64,000 nucleotides of DNA from Saccharopolyspora sp. NFXS83. Lineage in GTDB: Bacteria > Actinomycetota > Actinomycetes > Mycobacteriales > Pseudonocardiaceae. The notes under the pieces are model-generated. The model was not told the DNA's origin and searched no databases. It was given only the letters and a program-made list of their open reading frames with translations. The translations under genes were made by a program, and so were the position numbers. This document shows, in pieces, positions 23,437-54,132 of this stretch. Location: NCBI RefSeq assembly GCF_026241095.1, contig NZ_JAPFGB010000009.1, positions 1 to 64,000 on the forward strand, in the 5' to 3' direction. Every line of letters begins with the position of its first letter. Position 1 is the first letter of the stretch.

Positions 23437-24429
23437 TCAGCCGGCGGTCAGCCTGCGCAGGTCCGACTCGGCCATCGTCTGGATCAGCTCTTCGAAGGAC
23501 AGGGTGGGTTTCCAGCCGAGTTCGGTGTGGGCTTTGGTGGGGTTGGCGCACAGCGTTTCGACCTCGGCGGGGCGGATGAGGTCGGGGTCGACGACGACGT
23601 GGTCGCGCCAGTCGAGGTCGACCGCCTCGAACGCGATGCGGGCGGTCTCCTGGACGGAGTGCATCGTGCCGGTGCCGATCACGTAGTCGGTGGGGATGGG
23701 CTGCTGGAGCATGAGGTGCATGGCTTTGACGTAGTCGCCGGCGTAGCCCCAGTCGCGTTGGGCGTCGAGGTTGCCCAGATGCAGCTCGTCCTGGTGGCCG
23801 AGTTTGATGTTGGCGGCGGCGAGGGTGATCTTGCGGGTGACGAACCCGGTGCCGCGGCGGGGTGATTCGTGGTTGAACAGGATCCCGGACACGGCGTACA
23901 TGCCGAAGGATTCCCGGTAGTTGCGGGTGATGTAGTGACCGTAGGTCTTGGCCACGCCGTACGGGCTGCGCGGGTGGAAGATGGTCGTCTCGTGCTGCGG
24001 TGTTTCGGCGACCTTGCCGAACATCTCCGACGAGGACGCCTGGTAGAAGCGAATGTCGCCGCTGCCGGCAGCGGACTCGTCGAGTCCGCAGACGACGCGG
24101 ATGGCCTCCAGCACGCGCAGCACGCCCATGCCGTTGACCTCGGTGGTCAGCTCCGCGTGCTGCCAGGTGGTGGGCACGTATGAGGTACCTGCCAGGTTGT
24201 AGATCTCGTCGGGCCGAGCCCGCTCCACGGCGGCCACCAGGCTCGCGCTGTCGTCGAACTCTGCCCTGGTGAACGACAAGTCGTCGACGAGGTGCGCGAT
24301 CCGGGAGGTCGCCGGATCGCTGTCGCGCCGGAGCACGCCCCACACCTGGTACCCGAGGTCGAGCAAGTGTTCGGCGAGGTAGGAGCCGTCCTGGCCGGTG
24401 ATCCCCGTGATCAACGCGCGCTTGGCCAT
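23437..24429 (-). CDS. gmd: GDP-mannose 4,6-dehydratase-like enzyme, copy 2
   Basis: A 330-aa paralogue of the enzyme at 22021-23052, with the same motifs ([35 protein letters not shown]). ATG at 24429 has GGAAGGGGAG just upstream. It lacks the C-terminal extension of copy 1, ending DLRRLTAG. Its N-terminal ~130 residues differ from copy 1 at many positions (for example RRDSDPATSRIAHLVDD), while the rest is nearly identical at the DNA level. Both copies keep their catalytic residues, so either could be active. It is divergent from glycosyltransferase 2 and its promoter region holds box 4. Confidence 0.88.
   Translation of the reverse strand: MAKRALITGITGQDGSYLAEHLLDLGYQVWGVLRRDSDPATSRIAHLVDDLSFTRAEFDDSASLVAAVERARPDEIYNLAGTSYVPTTWQHAELTTEVNGMGVLRVLEAIRVVCGLDESAAGSGDIRFYQASSSEMFGKVAETPQHETTIFHPRSPYGVAKTYGHYITRNYRESFGMYAVSGILFNHESPRRGTGFVTRKITLAAANIKLGHQDELHLGNLDAQRDWGYAGDYVKAMHLMLQQPIPTDYVIGTGTMHSVQETARIAFEAVDLDWRDHVVVDPDLIRPAEVETLCANPTKAHTELGWKPTLSFEELIQTMAESDLRRLTAG
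23461..24059. repeat. Near-identical block shared by the two gmd copies (copy B)
   Basis: Partner of 22081-22679 at offset 1380 with about 8 mismatches in 599 bp. The sharp edges of identity inside two otherwise diverged genes point to recombination rather than simple recent duplication of the whole gene. Confidence 0.9.
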
Positions 24430-24514
24430 GTCTCCCCTTCCTGCGGGCGGAGCGCTCTGCGGCGCGGCGCCGCCCTGCCGGACAGCGTCCGCGCCTCACG
24501 TTAGCCGAGGGTGA

Positions 24515-24530
24515 CTGGGCGTTTTCCCAC
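24515..24530. promoter_or_regulatory. PAS-LuxR-type operator box 4 (gmd copy 2)
   Basis: The minus strand GTGGGAAAACGCCCAG matches 12 of 16 positions of the recalled PimM consensus. The centre is 93.5 nt upstream of the gmd copy 2 ATG. Confidence 0.45.
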
Positions 24531-24543
24531 ACCGCCCGTGCAA

Positions 24544-24559
24544 CTAGGGGTTTTCCAGC
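24544..24559 (+). promoter_or_regulatory. PAS-LuxR-type operator box 5 (glycosyltransferase 2)
   Basis: CTAGGGGTTTTCCAGC has a perfect CTAGGG half-site and about 11 of 16 matches overall. The centre is 32.5 nt before ATG 24584, the same distance as for glycosyltransferase 1. Confidence 0.45.
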
Positions 24560-24583
24560 ACCGGCCGCGCGATGCTGTGGCCC

Positions 24584-25999
24584 ATGAACTCCGTTCGGCG
24601 TCCGATCCTGTTCGTCAGCATGCCCGAGAGCGGCCTGCTCAACCCGCTGCTGGTGCTAGCCGGCGAGTTCGCCCGGCGCGGCGTTCCGGACCTGGCCTTC
24701 GCGACCGACGAGACCCGCCGGGCGGACGTGGAGCGGCTGGACGGGGTCGAGTTCGTGTCCATGGGACGCGCCCCGGCCGGGTTGACGCCGTCCACGATGG
24801 ATGCCGAGACCTTCCGCGCCGCCGCGCAGCCGAACCGGTTCCGGTCCCTGCGCGCCGGTGTCGAGCTGATGTACCAGCCCGACCGGCAGGCGGATGGCAT
24901 GCGAGCCCTGCGCACCGCGGTCGACGAGCGGCGCCCGGCGCTGATGGTGATCGACAGCATGAGCATGTTCCCGATCGCGCTCGCGGTCAGCAGGGGGATC
25001 CCGTTCGTGGTGAGCAATCCGTTCCTGCCGAGTCATGCGATGACCTGGCACGTGCCGTTGCCGTTCGGATCACACCTGCCCAAGGGCTTCCCGGCGCCCA
25101 ACACCGGGCTGCCGCATCCGATGAGCGCACGCCAGCGGCTGGCCAACCGGCTGTTCCAGCTGCGCGGCCTGACCATGCTGTTCGGCTCCAGGATGCGCGA
25201 ACGGTTCGGCGCGTACACGCGGCTGTGCCGCGAGCTGGACATCTCACCGGAGGCCCAGCGCCCCCGGGTGTCGGCCGACGTGGCGGAGCTGGTGCTGACC
25301 TACTCGGTCGCCGAGCTGGAGTACCCGGTCGACCTCCCGTCGACGATGCGCCTGGTGGGCACCATGCTGCCGCCGCTGCCGGAATCGGCAGGCGACGACG
25401 ACATCACCGCCTGGCTCGACGCGCACCCCTCGGTCGTCTACGTGGGGCTGGGCACGATCACGCAGCTCACCAGGGACGACGTGCACGCTCTGATCGAGGT
25501 GGCCCGCCGGCTGGACGGCCGCCACCACGTTCTCTGGCGGCTGAGCGAGCGGCAGCAGGAGTTGCTGCCGCCGGTCGACCGCCTGCCCGCGAACCTGCGG
25601 GTCGAGTCCTGGCTGCCGTCCCAGCTCGACGTCCTGGCTCACCCCAGCATCAAGGTGTTCCTCACCCACGGGGGCAGCAACGGCTTCCACGAGGCACTCT
25701 ACTTCGGCAAACCGATGGTCATCCGTCCATTGTGGACAGACTGTCACGACGTCGCGGCCCGCGGCCGCAGCGCGGGGGTGAGCCTCACCCTGGACCGGCC
25801 CCACCGCACCGACCCGGACGACATCACCGGCAAGCTGGAGGCGGTGCTCGGCGACGACTCCTACCGGCAACGCGCCGACCGCCTCGCCACCCTGCTGGGT
25901 GCGGCGGGCGGGCGGAGTGCGGCAGCCGACGCCGTCCTCGCGCTACCGGCGCTGACCGGCGACACCGCGCCGGTGACCGGCGCCGCGGGCGTGGAGTGA
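24584..25999 (+). CDS. Macrolide-type glycosyltransferase 2 (GT1 family)
   Basis: A 471-aa GT-B glycosyltransferase of the UGT/MGT type. The donor-site motif LTHGGSNGFHEALYFGKPMV near residue 360 and PLWTDCHD after it are the family signature. ATG at 24584 (NSVRRPILFVSMPESG) is preferred to ATG at 24572 because box 5 would place the transcript start at about this base; neither has a ribosome binding site. It differs clearly from glycosyltransferase 1, so the product probably carries at least two sugars, or one sugar plus a self-resistance glycosylation. It is followed 4 bp later by the ABC transporter operon. Confidence 0.85.
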   Translation: MNSVRRPILFVSMPESGLLNPLLVLAGEFARRGVPDLAFATDETRRADVERLDGVEFVSMGRAPAGLTPSTMDAETFRAAAQPNRFRSLRAGVELMYQPDRQADGMRALRTAVDERRPALMVIDSMSMFPIALAVSRGIPFVVSNPFLPSHAMTWHVPLPFGSHLPKGFPAPNTGLPHPMSARQRLANRLFQLRGLTMLFGSRMRERFGAYTRLCRELDISPEAQRPRVSADVAELVLTYSVAELEYPVDLPSTMRLVGTMLPPLPESAGDDDITAWLDAHPSVVYVGLGTITQLTRDDVHALIEVARRLDGRHHVLWRLSERQQELLPPVDRLPANLRVESWLPSQLDVLAHPSIKVFLTHGGSNGFHEALYFGKPMVIRPLWTDCHDVAARGRSAGVSLTLDRPHRTDPDDITGKLEAVLGDDSYRQRADRLATLLGAAGGRSAAADAVLALPALTGDTAPVTGAAGVE

Positions 26000-26003
26000 T
26001 GCC

Positions 26004-27734
26004 GTGCTGATCCGCCTGCTCCGCCGGTACCTGCGCCCCTACCGGGGGATGGTCGTGCTCGCGGGGCTGCTCCAGCTGGTCGAGGTCGTGGCGATGCTGC
26101 TCCTGCCGACGCTGAACGCCAGCATCATCGACCGCGGGGTGGTCGCCGGCGACCAGGGGCACATCCTGTGGATGGGCGCGCTGATGGTGCTGGTCGCGGC
26201 TGCGGCGGCGGGGGCGGGGATCGGCTCGGTCCTCTGTGGCGCGCGGGCGGCCCTGTCGCTGGGCCGCGACCTGCGGTCGGAGGTCTTCTACCGGGGCCAG
26301 GGCCTGTCCACCCAGCAGGTGGAGCGGATCGGCGGGTCGTCACTGACCACCCGCAGCACCAACGACGTGCAGCAGGTGGAGACGGTGGCATTCGACGGTC
26401 TCACCGCCCTCGCCGCGGTGCCGGCCATCTGCCTGGGCAGCGTCGCGCTCGCGCTGTCGCAGGACGTGCCGCTGTCGTTCGTGCTGCTGGCGTTCATCCC
26501 GGTGATCATCGTGCTGGTCTGGGTCGCGCAGCGCAGGCTGACCGCGGTCTACGGCCGGATCCAGTCCGCGATCGACCGGTTGAACCGGATCGTCGGCGAG
26601 CAGGTCTCCGGGGCAAGGGTGGTGCGGGCCTTCGCCCGCGACGCCCACGAACGCGAGCGGTTCGGGCGCACCAACGCCGAACTCCTCGGCCACTCGCTGC
26701 GGGCCGGACGGCTGTTCGCGCTGATGTTCCCCGCCGTCTCACTCGCCTCCGGCATCGGCACCGTCGCCGTCGTCTGGCTCGGCGCGGTCCGGGTGGACGG
26801 CGGTGAGATCGGGATCGGCACGGTGAACGCCTTCGTCGAGTACCTGGTGTACATCACCTGGTCGATCACCATGGCGACGTTCGTGTTCCTGGTCGTGCCG
26901 AGGGCGAGCGTGTCGGCACGGCGGATCCGCGAGGTGCTCGACACCGAGCCGGACGTGACGCCCCCCGTGCCCGCCCGGACGGGCCGCTCCCGCGGCACCC
27001 TGCTGCTGCGCGGCGTGACGTATCGCTATCCCGGCGCGGAACTCCCGTCGGTGCACGGTGTGGACCTGCGGGCCGGGCCGGGGGAGACGGTGGCGGTGAT
27101 CGGCAGTACCGGCAGCGGCAAGACCACCCTGCTCAACCTCGTGCTCCGCGGCGTCGACGTCACCGAGGGAGCGGTACTGGTCAACGGGGTCGACGTCCGT
27201 GAGCTGGACCCGGAGGAGCTGACGGTGACCGTCGGTGTCGTGCCGCAGCGGGCGCAGCTGTTCTCCGGCACCGTCGCCGCCAACCTCCGCTTCGGCGACC
27301 CGGATGCCACCGACGCCGAACTCTGGCGCGCGCTCGACGTCGCCCAGGCCCGCGAACTCGTCGAGAACCTGCCCGGCGGCCTGGCCGCGGAGATCGCCGG
27401 CGGCGGCGCGGACCTTTCCGGCGGGCAGCGGCAGCGGATCACCATCGCCCGGACGCTGGTGCGACGGCCGCCGGTCTACCTGTTCGACGACTGCTTCTCC
27501 GCGCTCGACCCGGCCACCGAAGCGGCTCTGCTGGCGGCGTTGCGTGCGGAGACCGCGTCGGCCACGGTGCTCGTCGTCGCCCAGCGGGTGAGCACGGTCC
27601 GGCACGCGGACCGGATCGTCGTGCTCGACGAGGGCAGGGTGGTCGGCTCCGGCCCGCACGAGGAACTCCTCGCCACCTGCGAGATCTACCGCGACATCGC
27701 GTCCTCGCAGCAGGCCGGGATGGGTGCCCGGTGA
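26004..27734 (+). CDS. ABC exporter subunit A (half transporter, degenerate ATP site)
   Basis: A 576-aa fusion of a six-helix membrane domain (residues ~1-310) and an ATPase domain. Walker A GSTGSGKTTLL and signature LSGGQRQRI are canonical. The Walker B end is FDDCFSALD, with Asp in place of the catalytic Glu, and the switch residue is Gln in VVAQRVSTV instead of His. These changes are typical of the partner that forms the inactive site in heterodimeric exporters. GTG at 26004 has GGAG 7 nt upstream. Its last bases overlap the start of subunit B (GTGA at 27731). The pair probably exports the finished glycosylated polyketide or gives self-resistance. Confidence 0.9.
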   Translation: MLIRLLRRYLRPYRGMVVLAGLLQLVEVVAMLLLPTLNASIIDRGVVAGDQGHILWMGALMVLVAAAAAGAGIGSVLCGARAALSLGRDLRSEVFYRGQGLSTQQVERIGGSSLTTRSTNDVQQVETVAFDGLTALAAVPAICLGSVALALSQDVPLSFVLLAFIPVIIVLVWVAQRRLTAVYGRIQSAIDRLNRIVGEQVSGARVVRAFARDAHERERFGRTNAELLGHSLRAGRLFALMFPAVSLASGIGTVAVVWLGAVRVDGGEIGIGTVNAFVEYLVYITWSITMATFVFLVVPRASVSARRIREVLDTEPDVTPPVPARTGRSRGTLLLRGVTYRYPGAELPSVHGVDLRAGPGETVAVIGSTGSGKTTLLNLVLRGVDVTEGAVLVNGVDVRELDPEELTVTVGVVPQRAQLFSGTVAANLRFGDPDATDAELWRALDVAQARELVENLPGGLAAEIAGGGADLSGGQRQRITIARTLVRRPPVYLFDDCFSALDPATEAALLAALRAETASATVLVVAQRVSTVRHADRIVVLDEGRVVGSGPHEELLATCEIYRDIASSQQAGMGAR

Positions 27735-29512
27735 CCGGGCGGGCGGACGCGGAGCCGGGTACCGCGCGTCAGGTGCTGGCCAGGCTGGCCCCGTACCGGT
27801 GGCTGCTGGGTGTGCTGGTCGTCGCCGGGATCGGTGGCGCGACGATGAGCGCGCTGGTCGTGCCCGCGATCCTCGGTAAGGCGACCGATCTGGTCGTCAG
27901 CGGCGCACGCGGGAACGGGGTCGACTTCGGGGCGCTCGGGGAAATGCTGGTCCTGTTGCTCGTTCTGTACGCGGCGGGCGCCATCCTCGGTTGTGCGCAG
28001 GCGTGGCTCGCCGCCGTGGTCGTCCGGCGGGTGATGTTCGACCTGCGCCGGGACGCGTCGGCGAAGCTCGGCCGGTTGCCACTGCGTTACTTCGACGGTC
28101 ACTCCCGTGGCGACCTGATGAGCAGGCTGACCAACGACGTCGACACCTTCCAGCAGTCGTTGCAGCAGGTGGTGGAGCAGTTCACCGTGCGGTCGTTCAC
28201 GATGGTCGGCGGTGCGGTGATGATGTGTGTCTACTCGCCGCTGCTCGCCGTGATCGTGCTCTGCTCGCTGCCACTGGCCGGTCTGCTCACCGCGCGGATC
28301 ATGCGGCAGGCGCGGGCCCGTTTCGACGAGCAGCGTACGGCCACCGGGGCGCTGACCGCGCACGTCGACGAGTCTTACACCGCGCACTCGCTGATCACCG
28401 CGTTCGGCCGCCGTGGCCGGATGAAGCGGGATTTCGACCGGCACAACGACGCCGTGCGTGCCGCCGGACTGCGTGGTGAGGTCGCCGCGAAGGCCGCCGA
28501 GCCGGTGATGTACCTGATCACCAACCTGACCTACGTGGTGGTCGCCGTCATCGGGGCGCTGCGGGTGGTGGCCGGCTCGCTCACCATCGGCGACGTGCAG
28601 GCGTTCGGGCTCTACAGCGGCAGGTTCGGCGTCGACGCGGGCATGACCGCCGGGATCGTCGGTGACGCGCAGGCGGGGCTCGCCGCCGCCGGGCGGATCT
28701 TCGCGTTCCTGAACGCGGCCGAACAGGAGCCCGACCCGCCCGCCCCGCCGCGGCCGTCACCAGGCCGGGGCCGGGTGGTGTTCGACCGGGTCTCGTTCCG
28801 GTACACACCGGAGACACCGCTGATCGAGGACCTGTCGCTGACCATCGAGCCCGGCCGGACGGTGGCGCTCGTCGGGTCGACCGGTGCGGGCAAGACCACG
28901 CTCGCCAACCTGCTGATGCGGTTCTACGAGGTGGACGGCGGCAGCATCCTGGTCGACGGCACCGACATCGCCGCGCTGCGCCGGGAGGACGCGCGCCGGC
29001 TGAGCGGGTTGGTGCTGCAGGACACCTGGCTGTTCCACGGCACGATCGCGGACAACATCGCCTACGGCAGGCAGGGCGCGACCCGGGCGGAGGTGGAGGC
29101 CGCCGCCCGTGCCACCCGGGTGGACCGCTTCGTGCGGACGCTGCCCGACGGGTACGACACCGTGCTCGGCGAGTCGGCCGGGATCAGCGCGGGGGAGCGG
29201 CAGCTGATCACCGTGGCCAGGGCGTTCCTGGCCGATCCGCCGGTTCTCGTGCTGGACGAGGCGACCAGTTCGGTCGACACCCGCAGCGAGCTGCACGTCC
29301 AGCGGGCCATGAAGGCCGTGCGGGCCGGCCGGACCAGCTTCGTGATCGCGCACCGGCTGTCCACCATCAGGGACGCGGACCTGATCCTCGTGCTGGAGTC
29401 CGGCCGCATCGTCGAACGCGGCACACACGACGAACTGCTCGCCGCCGGCGGGCGCTACGCCCGGTTGCTCGCCGCTCAGCGGACCTCGTTCTGGTCCAGA
29501 ACCGGGGTGTGA
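27731..29512 (+). CDS. ABC exporter subunit B (half transporter, catalytic Walker B)
   Basis: A 593-aa partner of subunit A with the same membrane-ATPase order. Walker A GSTGAGKTTLA, Walker B VLVLDEATSSVD with the catalytic Glu and switch His in VIAHRLSTI are intact, but the signature is ISAGERQLI instead of LSGGQ. In the heterodimer this weak signature faces the weak Walker B of subunit A, so one site is fully active and the other degenerate. GTG at 27731 is coupled to subunit A. The gene ends 102 bp before the P450 gene. Confidence 0.9.
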   Translation: MTGRADAEPGTARQVLARLAPYRWLLGVLVVAGIGGATMSALVVPAILGKATDLVVSGARGNGVDFGALGEMLVLLLVLYAAGAILGCAQAWLAAVVVRRVMFDLRRDASAKLGRLPLRYFDGHSRGDLMSRLTNDVDTFQQSLQQVVEQFTVRSFTMVGGAVMMCVYSPLLAVIVLCSLPLAGLLTARIMRQARARFDEQRTATGALTAHVDESYTAHSLITAFGRRGRMKRDFDRHNDAVRAAGLRGEVAAKAAEPVMYLITNLTYVVVAVIGALRVVAGSLTIGDVQAFGLYSGRFGVDAGMTAGIVGDAQAGLAAAGRIFAFLNAAEQEPDPPAPPRPSPGRGRVVFDRVSFRYTPETPLIEDLSLTIEPGRTVALVGSTGAGKTTLANLLMRFYEVDGGSILVDGTDIAALRREDARRLSGLVLQDTWLFHGTIADNIAYGRQGATRAEVEAAARATRVDRFVRTLPDGYDTVLGESAGISAGERQLITVARAFLADPPVLVLDEATSSVDTRSELHVQRAMKAVRAGRTSFVIAHRLSTIRDADLILVLESGRIVERGTHDELLAAGGRYARLLAAQRTSFWSRTGV

Positions 29513-29527
29513 CCGCGGTACCGCGGT
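29512..29527. repeat. 16-bp perfect palindrome after ABC operon
   Basis: ACCGCGGT twice in tandem gives a perfect palindrome starting at the last base of the subunit B stop codon. Possible weak terminator or protein site; nothing decisive. Confidence 0.35.
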
Positions 29528-29542
29528 GCTCCCGTTGTCACT

Positions 29543-29558
29543 CTAGGGATTTCCCGAC
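29543..29558 (+). promoter_or_regulatory. PAS-LuxR-type operator box 6 (P450-PKS operon)
   Basis: CTAGGGATTTCCCGAC matches 15 of 16 positions of the recalled PimM consensus CTVGGGAWWTCCCBAG and is the best box in the window. The centre is 64.5 nt before the P450 ATG, the same spacing as box 1 to the 3-dehydratase. Confidence 0.65.
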
Positions 29559-29614
29559 TGGCGCCGGACGAGACTCGCAACGAACCCCGAGCGAGCCGAG
29601 AAGGTGGACTGACA

Positions 29615-30814
29615 ATGACAGTGTCAGAGGAACTGCCCGCCCTGGAGTCCTTGCGCTCGCCCGCACTCGGTGAGAACCCCATGTTGCGTTCCATGCAGGA
29701 GCAGAAGCCGATCTGGCGGGTGCGCACGGAGACCAGGGACGAGGCCTGGCTGGTTCTCGGCGCCGACGAGGTCAAGAAGCTGATGCTCGACCGCAGGCTC
29801 GTCCGGACCCACCCCAAGCCCGACGATGCGGCCCAGTTCACCGACAACCCGATCTTCCGCATGATCGCCGGCGGCACGGGCGACGGCGGGGACGCCCACC
29901 CCTACGACGTGCACGCCCAGCAGCGCTCGCTGCTCATGCCGTTGTTCACCCACAAGAAGATGGCGGCGTTGCGGCCCAAGGTCGAGAAGATCGTGCACGA
30001 GGCGATCGACCGGATGCTCACCATGACACCGCCGGTGGACCTGCAGGCCGCGATCTCCGTGCCGGTGCCACTGGTCGTGCTGTGCGAGCTGATGGGCGTT
30101 CCCGAGGACGAGCGCGACCACTTCGCCGTCCTGCTCGACCGGATGCACCTCGTCGGTGACGACTCCGGCCAGGCCGACTTCTTCGGTTACCTGATGGAAC
30201 TGACCGCGCGCAAACGGTCCGAGCCCGCCGACGACGTGCTCTCCACCGTCGCCGCCATCCCGGGCTGCACGGACGCGATCACCGCGACCACCGCCTGCCT
30301 GCTGGTGTTCGCCGGGCACGAGAGCGTCTCGTCGCACATCAGCAACGGAATGGCCCGGCTGCTGACCCGGCCGGACCTGCGCGCGCAACTGACCGCCGAC
30401 CCGGACCTCATCGACAACGCGGTCGAGGAACTGTTGCGCACGGCCAACTTCGGCGGCGGCTGGCAGCCGCACTACGCGTACGAGGACATCGAGATGTGCG
30501 GTGTGACCATCCGCGCGGGTGACCTGGTGCTGCCCGACTTCGCCATGGCCAACTACGACCCGCGCGCCTTCGACGCCCCGGACGAGATCGACTTCCACCG
30601 CGCGCCGAACAACCACCTGACCTTCGCGCACGGGGTGTGGCACTGCGTCGGCGCCTCGCTGGCGCGGCTGGAGTTGCGCATCGTGTTCAGCCTCCTGCTC
30701 GAGCGGCTGCCGACCCTGCACCTGGCGATTCCGCCGGAGGAACTCGGTGCCCGCGGCGAGGACGAACCCGAGCGCCTGGCCTCCACCCTGTCCCGTCTCC
30801 CGATGGCCTGGTAA
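29615..30814 (+). CDS. Cytochrome P450, probable polyketide tailoring hydroxylase
   Basis: A 399-aa soluble P450. The heme loop is [10 protein letters not shown] with axial Cys344, and ExxR is in EELLR near residue 273. The I-helix motif is AGHESV: Ser takes the place of the usual oxygen-activating Thr. ATG at 29615 follows GAAGGTGG. It is the first gene after box 6 and its stop is only 5 nt before PKS1, so it is co-transcribed with the PKS and very likely oxidises the aglycone or its glycoside. The Cys ligand is intact, so it is not one of the heme-less glycosyltransferase helpers. Confidence 0.9.
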   Translation: MTVSEELPALESLRSPALGENPMLRSMQEQKPIWRVRTETRDEAWLVLGADEVKKLMLDRRLVRTHPKPDDAAQFTDNPIFRMIAGGTGDGGDAHPYDVHAQQRSLLMPLFTHKKMAALRPKVEKIVHEAIDRMLTMTPPVDLQAAISVPVPLVVLCELMGVPEDERDHFAVLLDRMHLVGDDSGQADFFGYLMELTARKRSEPADDVLSTVAAIPGCTDAITATTACLLVFAGHESVSSHISNGMARLLTRPDLRAQLTADPDLIDNAVEELLRTANFGGGWQPHYAYEDIEMCGVTIRAGDLVLPDFAMANYDPRAFDAPDEIDFHRAPNNHLTFAHGVWHCVGASLARLELRIVFSLLLERLPTLHLAIPPEELGARGEDEPERLASTLSRLPMAW

Positions 30815-30819
30815 CCCCC

Positions 30820-54128
<23,309 letters not shown>

Positions 54129-54132
<4 letters not shown>

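Noticed and set aside
29615-30814. P450 as a heme-less glycosyltransferase helper (DesVIII/EryCII type)
   Set aside because: The axial Cys344 and surrounding heme loop are intact.
30637-30819. PKS1 reading frame extended 61 codons upstream
   Set aside because: This part overlaps the end of the P450 gene in another frame and has no PKS homology. The docking helix begins just after ATG 30820.
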